This document shows positions 58,466 to 64,000 of a DNA stretch of 64,000 bases, piece after piece. The stretch is from Clostridium sp. C2-6-12. GTDB taxonomy: Bacteria; Bacillota; Clostridia; Clostridiales; Clostridiaceae. The position numbers and the translations under genes were made by a program. The stretch lies in NCBI RefSeq assembly GCF_009928485.1, contig NZ_JAABNP010000030.1:1-64000 (forward strand), written 5' to 3'. Every line of letters begins with the position of its first letter. The stretch's first letter is position 1. The notes beneath the pieces were generated by a model. It searched no databases. It was not told where the DNA came from and saw only the letters and a list, made by a program, of their open reading frames with translations.

Positions 58466-58888
58466 CTATTCTTTAGGAATAAGCGTTTCATCGCCATACA
58501 TAACTTCCCATTGATGACCATCTATATCTACAAACCTATCATAATACATCCAACCTTCATCTACTGGTTCCATATAACGTGTAGCACCATTTTCTAATGC
58601 AATTTTTATAATTTCATCAACTCTTTCTCTACTATCTACCTGTATTGCAATTAATACTTGTGAGGTAGAACCATCAGCTATTGCTCTATTAGTAAAAGTA
58701 CTGAAAAGGTCATAAGATATTAGCATAGAATAAATATTTCCATCATTTAAAATCAAACACAAAGCTTTTTCATTACTAAATTGTTCATTAAAGGAAAATC
58801 CGAGCTTTGACCAAAATTCTCTGGTTTTTTCGATATTTTTAACAGGTAAATTAACAAAGATTGATTTTATATTTTTCTTTTGGCTCAT
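58466..58888 (-). CDS. VOC/glyoxalase-fold protein
   Basis: A 140-aa single vicinal-oxygen-chelate domain protein. It begins IKSIFVNLPVKNIEKTREFW SKLGF, typical of beta-alpha-beta-beta-beta glyoxalase units, and ends DRFVDIDGHQWEVMYGDE, where the final E is a usual metal ligand. AAGGAAGGG precedes the ATG. Last gene of a three-gene run (SRPBCC, two-domain VOC, VOC), a combination common in Clostridia. Substrate unknown; an antibiotic-binding or isomerase role is possible. Confidence 0.82.
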   Translation of the reverse strand: MSQKKNIKSIFVNLPVKNIEKTREFWSKLGFSFNEQFSNEKALCLILNDGNIYSMLISYDLFSTFTNRAIADGSTSQVLIAIQVDSRERVDEIIKIALENGATRYMEPVDEGWMYYDRFVDIDGHQWEVMYGDETLIPKE

Positions 58889-58964
58889 ATTTCTATCCCT
58901 TCCTTTCTTATACTTAGGAAAATATCAAAAAGACTTCCTTTTTACTTTACCATCCTTAGCTTAA

Positions 58965-59849
58965 TCATTGACCGTTATATGCTTTTTCTAAGGCTGTTAT
59001 ATCGAATTTTTTCATTTTTAGAAAAGCCTCAGTTAAACGCTGCATTTTTTCCTTATCACCAGAATTAAGCATTTCATTCATAATCTTAGGAACAATTTGC
59101 CAAGACACTCCGAATTTGTCTTTTACCCATCCGCATTGCTCTGCTTCAGGCACTGCTGAAAGTTTATCCCAAAAATAATCAATCTCCTCTTGATTTTCAC
59201 ATTTTACGATAATGGAAAATGCCTCATTAAAACCGTATTCAGCATCAAAACCATTATCCATAGCAGAAAAAGCAGTTCCATTAAGTTTAAAGGAAGCATA
59301 ATTTATCTTTGCTTTTGGTGATGATGCCTCTCCATCTCCATATCTACTGATTATTCCTATCTCTGAATTTTTAAATACTTCACTATAATATTTTACTGCT
59401 TCTTCAGCTTTTCCACATACTTCCTTAGTAAAAAGAAAGTTTGGAGTAATTTTTGGTGCCTTTTGCCCATCATCTACAAGCATAAGCTGCCAGGATAAGC
59501 CATACCTATCTTGAATCCAGCAGTACCACTTACTAAAGGGATATTCTCCTAGAGGCATTAGTTCCTGCCCTCCCTCAGACAAAGCTTTCCATTTTGCATT
59601 CACTTCTTCTATAGAATCACAAGCTACTATTAAAGATATTGATGGATTAAATTTAAAATATGGTCCTGCACTAATAGCTTCAAATTGTTGTTCTGCCAGT
59701 TCAAAACTAACAATTTCTGCATTTCCTGACGGAGTGTTTTCAATCACAGTCGTTTTTATCAATTTTGATTTGTCAAATAAACTAATATAAAACAAGGCAG
59801 CTTCTTTTGCTTCCTTATCAAACCATAAATGGGGAACTATTTTTTGCAT
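58965..59849 (-). CDS. two-domain PhnB-like VOC protein
   Basis: A 294-aa protein with two PhnB/3-dmu-9_3-mt type VOC domains: MQKIVPHLWFDKEAKEAALF ... YGLSWQLMLVDD, and KITPNFLFTKEVCGKAEEAV ... KFGVSWQIVPK. The C-terminal helical tail (MQRLTEAFLKMKKFDITALE) is usual for the family. The start is ATG 59847-59849, as GGAGGAG lies upstream and an ATG five codons earlier overlaps it. It is the second gene of the run. Function is unknown in this family despite older annotations as a ubiquinone methyltransferase. Confidence 0.85.
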   Translation of the reverse strand: MQKIVPHLWFDKEAKEAALFYISLFDKSKLIKTTVIENTPSGNAEIVSFELAEQQFEAISAGPYFKFNPSISLIVACDSIEEVNAKWKALSEGGQELMPLGEYPFSKWYCWIQDRYGLSWQLMLVDDGQKAPKITPNFLFTKEVCGKAEEAVKYYSEVFKNSEIGIISRYGDGEASSPKAKINYASFKLNGTAFSAMDNGFDAEYGFNEAFSIIVKCENQEEIDYFWDKLSAVPEAEQCGWVKDKFGVSWQIVPKIMNEMLNSGDKEKMQRLTEAFLKMKKFDITALEKAYNGQ

Positions 59850-59900
59850 ATTAATCTCCTCCATATATTAAACTATGACTTATTATATTAACTTTACTTA

Positions 59901-60326
59901 TTATATTTCTATTTCTTCTACATATCTTTTAAAATTATCTAGTATTGACTGCCAGCCTGCTTGCTGCATTTCCAGAGAGTTTTCACTTTCAGCTTCAAAG
60001 GTTTGAGTAACCTCTGTTTCATTTTTATGGCAACCAAATACAATCTTAACTTTTCTTCCATCACCAAGTGTATAAGCAATAGTATCATATAAAATTAAAG
60101 CATCATAAATACCCCAAAAATCAAATCCCATTGACCCATCTTTAGCTTCCATTCTGGAAAGAAATTTACCACCAACCTTTAAATCGTTTTCAGAAATTGT
60201 AGTATGCCAATCCTCTGAAGCATTGTTCCACTTTTTTATGTGTTTAGGTTCCGTCCAACATTTCCATACTTTTTCTACAGGCGAATTGACAATTGTTTTA
60301 ATAGTTATTGATCGCTTTTCTGACAT
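59901..60326 (-). CDS. SRPBCC/AHSA1 domain protein
   Basis: A 141-aa AHSA1-like SRPBCC protein with a hydrophobic ligand cavity. Motifs: KTIVNSPVEKVWKCWTEPKH, the WHTTISENDLKVGGKF segment, MGFDFWGIYD, and the C-terminal helix EMQQAGWQSILDNFKRYVEE. AAGGAGGAG precedes the ATG. First gene of the three-gene unit ending at 58466. Such trios often accompany stress or antibiotic responses, but no regulator is adjacent here. Confidence 0.85.
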   Translation of the reverse strand: MSEKRSITIKTIVNSPVEKVWKCWTEPKHIKKWNNASEDWHTTISENDLKVGGKFLSRMEAKDGSMGFDFWGIYDALILYDTIAYTLGDGRKVKIVFGCHKNETEVTQTFEAESENSLEMQQAGWQSILDNFKRYVEEIEI

Positions 60327-60504
60327 AATCTTCTCTCCTCCTTCATATTTTTATATATTATATAAGTATTTTACTATATTTTTATATTGTTTCCAATATT
60401 TTTATTTTATCCAACATTACTTTTAAACAAAACTATCTATATAAATTGTAAACTGTTAATACTCCTGTAAATCAAACAGCTTATTTTTTGCATAATTTAT
60501 AAAA

Positions 60505-60540
60505 GAACGAAGTATATCAATTAACTTATATACTTCGTCC
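60505..60540 (-). terminator. terminator of the DUF3784 gene
   Basis: GAACGAAGTATAT pairs with ATATACTTCGTCC (one mismatch at the base) around a loop. Confidence 0.8.
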
Positions 60541-60561
60541 TCAACAAATTGGAAATCTTAT

Positions 60562-60894
60562 CTACTTCCATATTCCAGTTTTATATTTCTTTTCTGTTTT
60601 AACAAACTTAAACAAACCAACAGCAAATCCTGACATCCATAGTGCAAAACCAATAAAATCATATAGGTCATTATCGGTTATTCTTAGTATTAGTCCAGCC
60701 AAAGTTGCCAATCCAAGAATGATATATGCTTTCCCTATAGATTCTGTATATTCTTTTATATCTTCCTTATTAACTTCTATCCTATTAATATGGCGAATTA
60801 AATTTATATTTTGCATTTTCCAAATAATTATACCAAATAAAATTATAAAACTACCTAATACAGCAATGCTATACGAAAAAATTTCTATCCCCAT
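60562..60894 (-). CDS. DUF3784-like membrane protein
   Basis: A 110-aa membrane protein with three hydrophobic helices (IEIFSYSIAVLGSFIILFGI; KAYIILGLATLAGLILRI; FIGFALWMSGFAVGLFKFVK) and a cytoplasmic loop containing HINRIEVNKEDIKEYTES, as in DUF3784 proteins. The start is ATG 60892-60894 with GGAGG upstream; an ATG ten codons earlier lies before that site. Function unknown. Confidence 0.65.
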   Translation of the reverse strand: MGIEIFSYSIAVLGSFIILFGIIIWKMQNINLIRHINRIEVNKEDIKEYTESIGKAYIILGLATLAGLILRITDNDLYDFIGFALWMSGFAVGLFKFVKTEKKYKTGIWK

Positions 60895-60955
60895 TTTGCA
60901 ACCTCCTAAAATTTTTTTAATCACTTATTAATTATATATTATTCATATAATGATA

Positions 60956-60988
60956 AATAAGGGCTTATAAAACATAAACCCTTATTAT
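60956..60988 (-). terminator. terminator of the ferritin-like gene
   Basis: AATAAGGG and CCCTTATT pair around a 15-nt loop that itself has TTATA/TATAA-type pairs. Confidence 0.75.
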
Positions 60989-61055
60989 TACTGACATTAT
61001 CATAAGTAAATTAATACTTTGTTCAATTTACTGTGAATGCTAATACATATGTTGA

Positions 61056-61523
61056 TTATAATAATTTTGAAAATTCCTCTACATGAGATTCTTCTTCCTC
61101 TATTAATGTGCCAAGAAGTTCTTTAACCTCTGGATTTGTTACGCCTTCATACATTTTTTTGTAAACTTCTACTGTAAGCTTTTCAGATTTAACAGCATAT
61201 TCTACAGCAGTTTTTAAATCCTTAAAAGCATCTTCTTGAGGTGCTTTTTTATCAAATACTTTATTATCTATTAATGACTTTAAATAAGCTGAAACTTCTT
61301 CATCAAATAAATACTCATAGTTTTCATCTTTTTTACCTGCAAGCTTATCATAAAGAGCAGAAAACTTTTCTTTATGCAGAAATTCTTGCCCTGCTGCTGC
61401 CTGTAAAAATTCTTTTAACTTTCCAGTAGTATACTTTGCTCCATTATTGTAAAATTCTCTTCCTTCCTCCTCCATTAATATAGCAATCTTAAGCATCTCT
61501 AACCCATTAAATGTATCTGCCAT
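61056..61523 (-). CDS. ferritin-like diiron protein (rubrerythrin-type, no rubredoxin domain)
   Basis: A 155-aa four-helix-bundle protein. The diiron ligands are spread as MEEEGREFYNNG (helix 1), GQEFLHKEKFSAL (helix 2), EYAVKSEKLTVEVYKKM (helix 3) and IEEEESHVEEF (helix 4), the rubrerythrin/ferritin-like arrangement. It lacks the rubredoxin tail, so it would need an external electron donor. AAGGGATGGG precedes the ATG. It likely reduces peroxide or handles iron in oxygen defence (family knowledge). Confidence 0.87.
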   Translation of the reverse strand: MADTFNGLEMLKIAILMEEEGREFYNNGAKYTTGKLKEFLQAAAGQEFLHKEKFSALYDKLAGKKDENYEYLFDEEVSAYLKSLIDNKVFDKKAPQEDAFKDLKTAVEYAVKSEKLTVEVYKKMYEGVTNPEVKELLGTLIEEEESHVEEFSKLL

Positions 61524-61785
61524 ATAATTCCCATCCCTTCTTATATTTCATATTTTAATATTAATGTAACATTTTCATATAATCTTTATGAACAAGTAAA
61601 CATTTTCTCTATATATTATTTATAATACCTGTTTATTCAACAATAACCAAATATGAACAAAAGCTTTTTTAGGTTTCCTAAAGGAAATAGATTGTTTAGT
61701 ATATGATTTTCTTGTTATATCTTATTTTTACTCTATTATATTAATTGGGAATTATATTACTTTTATCCAATACATACTAAAAAAA
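61524..61785. other. gap upstream of the ferritin-like gene
   Basis: AT-rich with a small GGTTTCC/GGAAA hairpin at about 61670-61690. I see no ORF. Promoter for the ferritin-like gene expected but not identified with confidence. Confidence 0.4.
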
Positions 61786-61811
61786 TTAGCTGCTACAAAA
61801 GTAGCAGCTAA
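61786..61811. terminator. terminator of the membrane-protein gene at 61862
   Basis: TTAGCTGCTAC and GTAGCAGCTAA are exact complements around AAAA. Seven Ts follow on the - strand. Confidence 0.88.
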
Positions 61812-61861
61812 AAATAGTTTTACTATTTTACAAAAACAGCAATACTTTAAATCACAATATA

Positions 61862-62236
61862 TTATTTTAAAAAATACTTAACTGGAAAAATAAATATTGG
61901 GAAAAATTGAATCCAAAATGCTCCTATACTTTTCCCTATCTTTCTCCATTTTACTGAAAGTGCAATACTTATTATACAAATTAATGGAATTATAAACTCT
62001 GCAAAATGTAAAATTACTTCCAACCCATCAAATTTATTATCATAAGGTTTGCCATTTGCCATAAACATCAGATTACTTATAACATAGACTGAAAGATAAG
62101 CAATTGCCAAAATAACATTCAATATTATAGATACTCTATCAAATATACTATATGAACCAAACTTTCTAATAGGATCCTGACAACTTGCATCAGCAACAAA
62201 TAATATAGCTATGATTGTAAATAAAATTATACTCAT
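61862..62236 (-). CDS. membrane protein of unknown function (124 aa)
   Basis: A membrane protein with four hydrophobic helices and a loop SCQDPIRKFGSYSIFDRVS near the start. The start is ATG 62234-62236, with AGGTGAGGA upstream; a GTG three codons earlier lies inside that site. I do not recognise a family. It stands alone between terminators. Confidence 0.6.
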   Translation of the reverse strand: MSIILFTIIAILFVADASCQDPIRKFGSYSIFDRVSIILNVILAIAYLSVYVISNLMFMANGKPYDNKFDGLEVILHFAEFIIPLICIISIALSVKWRKIGKSIGAFWIQFFPIFIFPVKYFLK

Positions 62237-62369
62237 CTTCCTCACCTACCCTTATATTATTTTTTAATAATCAGAATATTTAAAATACTTTTCTCAAGAT
62301 AATATTAGCACCACTGATGAAATCAAACTATCAATATTTCTTTTAATTTTAGTTAAAAGTACGTTAAAA

Positions 62370-62400
62370 AAACTCTATTAAACCAACGTTTAATAGAGTT
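62370..62400 (-). terminator. terminator of cheD
   Basis: AACTCTATTAAA and TTTAATAGAGTT are exact complements. T-rich on the - strand after the stem. Confidence 0.85.
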
Positions 62401-62412
62401 AACATGATTATA

Positions 62413-62889
62413 TTAATTATATATAATAGGTATTGATTTTAAATCTATTTCTCCACTTGATGCATATGCAATTATAGTTCTTGAAAGTCTTCCACCTGTA
62501 TTAGTTGAATCATATTTAATATTCTTCATATCCAATATATTTCTAATAACTGCAATATTTTTTTCTCCAATTCTAAAAATATCACCCGCTTTTGAGTCTA
62601 TTCCCCCAAACAATGTAATTTTAAAATGTCTTTCATTACAATTATATTTTATCTTCATTTCTTTAAACAGATTGTAAATGGCTGTATCAGCATATTTTGC
62701 CATTCTATCTTCTTCATTTCCCTTTATTGCTTTAGGTAATAAAACATGAGCCATTGCAAGTATCTTTTTTTCAACGTCATAAACCACAATACCAACACAT
62801 GTTGATAATGCAAATGTCTTAATAACATCATCTTTTTTTGTTGAAATTGCATATTCTCCTATTCCTACTATATGTTCCATAAGTATCAA
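62413..62889 (-). CDS. cheD: CheD chemoreceptor glutamine deamidase
   Basis: A 158-aa CheD, which deamidates receptor glutamines and interacts with CheC in chemotaxis. The catalytic Cys31 is in ALSTCVGIVVYD, His48 in MAHVLLP, and GGRLSRTIIAY provides the third position. IGEYAIS at the start and KITLFGGIDS are family motifs. The start is TTG 62887-62889 (AAAGG 7 nt upstream) or ATG 62878-62880. It is isolated: no other chemotaxis gene is in the window. Confidence 0.9.
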   Translation of the reverse strand: MILMEHIVGIGEYAISTKKDDVIKTFALSTCVGIVVYDVEKKILAMAHVLLPKAIKGNEEDRMAKYADTAIYNLFKEMKIKYNCNERHFKITLFGGIDSKAGDIFRIGEKNIAVIRNILDMKNIKYDSTNTGGRLSRTIIAYASSGEIDLKSIPIIYN

Positions 62890-63258
62890 ACACCAACCTT
62901 TGTATATTTTAAATATAACTACTACTGCAAATAAACTTGGTCATTAACTTTTTTTAATACAAATCCATTACTTTATATGCTCATTTAACCATGTAGTATA
63001 TTTTAGCACTTACGTCAAATTTAATGTTCATACTTCTCATTTTAGAATTATATATTATATATCATTTGTTTAATATTTTTTAGTATTTCTAGATAAATAA
63101 TTTTTTCACAAACTATCTATCTTTATTATACATTATAATGTGCTTTCTTAAAATAGAAATCTTTATTAAATTTATCTTTTCAACTAAAATATAAATATAT
63201 TATTTTTGAAGATTTGATTTCTTTTTCACAAGATCACTTATATTTATGCTTAACACAG
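62890..63258. other. gene-free AT-rich stretch
   Basis: Very AT-rich (poly-T and TATA runs). No convincing ORF on either strand; a long + frame starting at 63214 runs through a terminator hairpin and opposite real genes and is not protein-like. Confidence 0.5.
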
Positions 63259-63307
63259 CTAAAAAAGATTGTTAAACTAATCAATTTGGTTCAACAATCC
63301 TTTTTAG
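63259..63307 (-). terminator. terminator of the 42-aa ORF
   Basis: CTAAAAAAGATTGTT and AACAATCCTTTTTAG pair with one mismatch around a 19-nt loop. Confidence 0.8.
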
Positions 63308-63339
63308 ATAAAATATATAATTCATATTATAGTTACTTA

Positions 63340-63468
63340 TTATCCTATTGTTCTAGGAAGTCCTTTTACAGGTTTATGTCTCTTTCTATTTTTTGCCGGA
63401 TTTCTTGTGTTAGATTCATTTGCCACTTCAGTTTCATTGTTACTTGTAATAAATTTATAATTAGTCAT
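63340..63468 (-). CDS. tiny basic protein (42 aa)
   Basis: Encodes MTNYKFITSNNETEVANESN followed by a strongly basic tail (PAKNRKRHKPVKGLPRTIG). GAGGTGAGG lies directly upstream of the ATG, and a terminator follows, so it looks like a real gene. It lies 61 nt downstream of the sugar-binding protein gene on the same strand. A nucleic-acid- or ribosome-associated role is only a guess. Confidence 0.6.
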   Translation of the reverse strand: MTNYKFITSNNETEVANESNTRNPAKNRKRHKPVKGLPRTIG

Positions 63469-63529
63469 TTTCCTCACCTCAATTTTAGTTTTTACTTAAT
63501 ACAAAGTTTATATTCAGTAAAGGTGAGAT

Positions 63530-64000
63530 TTATTCTTTTTTATATTCCTTATAAACTAAATGAACTGTATATCCCGTTTCATCTAAATTATAGTTTGTAT
63601 TCTTAACAGGAGACCCTCCGGCAGCTAAATTTATTCCAATATTATAAAGCGCATCTGCAAGCTCACAAGGTTCTACAACAACTGTTCCTGACATATAACC
63701 TTTTTGTATAAATTCCTTGGCCTCTGGCATTCCATCGATTCCTACAACAGGTATCATCTTTTCTTTATTACCATTATTATATCCATACTTCTGCAACGCC
63801 TTAACAGCTCCTATTGCCATAGCATCGTTATTTGAAATAATTGCTTCAATGTTTTCCCCATATTTAAGAAAAATTGATTCAATAGAACTTTTAGCACATT
63901 CCTCTATCCATTCGCAATTGACTTCAGCAATTTCTTCTGTTTTTATTCCTGAATCATTAAGTGCTGCTACAGAATATTTGGTTCTTAAAGATGTCAATGG
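63530..64000 (-). CDS. mglB: galactose/glucose-binding protein MglB-like (C-terminal part, cut by window)
   Basis: The C-terminal 156 residues of a periplasmic-binding-protein-1 family sugar receptor; the frame is open to the window edge, so the 5 prime end lies outside. Typical features are EAIISNNDAMAIGAVKALQK (hinge and sugar-contact asparagine/aspartate), PVVGIDGMPEAKEFIQKGYM, GTVVVEPCELADALYNIG and the C-terminal LVYKEYKK. It would be the extracytoplasmic receptor of a galactose/methyl-galactoside ABC importer. No permease genes are visible. Confidence 0.85.
   Translation of the reverse strand, partial: PLTSLRTKYSVAALNDSGIKTEEIAEVNCEWIEECAKSSIESIFLKYGENIEAIISNNDAMAIGAVKALQKYGYNNGNKEKMIPVVGIDGMPEAKEFIQKGYMSGTVVVEPCELADALYNIGINLAAGGSPVKNTNYNLDETGYTVHLVYKEYKKE

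Noticed and set aside
63214-63606. A 130-codon open frame on the + strand
   Set aside because: It crosses a terminator hairpin and lies opposite the 42-aa ORF and the end of the sugar-binding protein gene. The product is Phe/Tyr/Ser-rich, as expected from antisense AT-rich DNA.
1-64000. Search for a classical phage-defence island, prophage or insertion sequence
   Set aside because: No integrase, transposase, restriction-modification, toxin-antitoxin pair or phage structural gene was seen. The Ro/RtcB/WYL locus is the only system with a possible defence-like role.

Overview
The window is AT-rich (roughly 28-30 % G+C), has strong GGAGG ribosome-binding sites and many hairpin terminators, and carries butyrate/lactate-type redox genes (EtfAB, acyl-CoA dehydrogenases, rubredoxin, flavodiiron protein). 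This points to the chromosome of an anaerobic, spore-forming Clostridium sensu stricto, most like the C. beijerinckii group. The species is an inference. I see no phage, plasmid, IS element, CRISPR array or complete tRNA/rRNA gene.

Layout. 0-7.1 kb: secreted C39-like peptidase, OPT oligopeptide transporter with a PqqD-like partner, PepD dipeptidase, Tag glycosylase, MazG-like pyrophosphatase. 7.1-15.7 kb: secreted LRR protein, FliB, a G+C-richer serine hydrolase, and many tiny or decayed ORFs. 16-23.9 kb: an RNA-repair/RNA-quality-control locus, transcribed leftward. Two WYL regulators end in their own terminator. Then come three tandem Y RNA genes, Ro60 (Rsr), a barstar-like mini-protein, RtcB and two RlaP-type nucleotidyltransferases. 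24.4-31.6 kb: lactate-oxidation operon (GntR regulator, EtfB, EtfA, lactate permease, FAD lactate dehydrogenase, acyl-CoA dehydrogenase) with a FadR-type operator. 31.9-38 kb: CDF metal exporter and an AraC-GH88-DUF2264 glycan locus flanked by decayed choline-binding-repeat genes. 38.6-43.4 kb: a paired DUF6323/DUF6179 unit with a consensus promoter, and an APH-like kinase coupled to a zincin-like protein. 43.7-46.2 kb: secreted alpha-amylase with two starch-binding modules. 46.9-51.5 kb: ferredoxin-type aldo/keto reductase, flavodiiron protein, and an acyl-CoA dehydrogenase-EtfA-rubredoxin fusion. 51.8-64 kb: amino-acid permease, GGDEF protein, glycerol dehydrogenase, MsrB, lactate racemase LarA, VOC/SRPBCC genes, ferritin-like protein, CheD and a truncated sugar-binding protein.

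Most notable is the Ro60/Y RNA/RtcB locus. Two of the three RNAs carry a circularly permuted tRNA mimic (T-arm, closed acceptor-like hairpin, a UA linker as at tRNA positions 8-9, D-arm) on a Ro-type stem. The third keeps the stem but replaces the tRNA mimic with a simple hairpin. The second highlight is the acyl-CoA dehydrogenase-EtfA-rubredoxin fusion followed by a flavodiiron protein, which could form a complete acyl-CoA-to-oxygen electron path. A dispersed, tandemly repeated intergenic element with compensating hairpin changes also occurs at three places.
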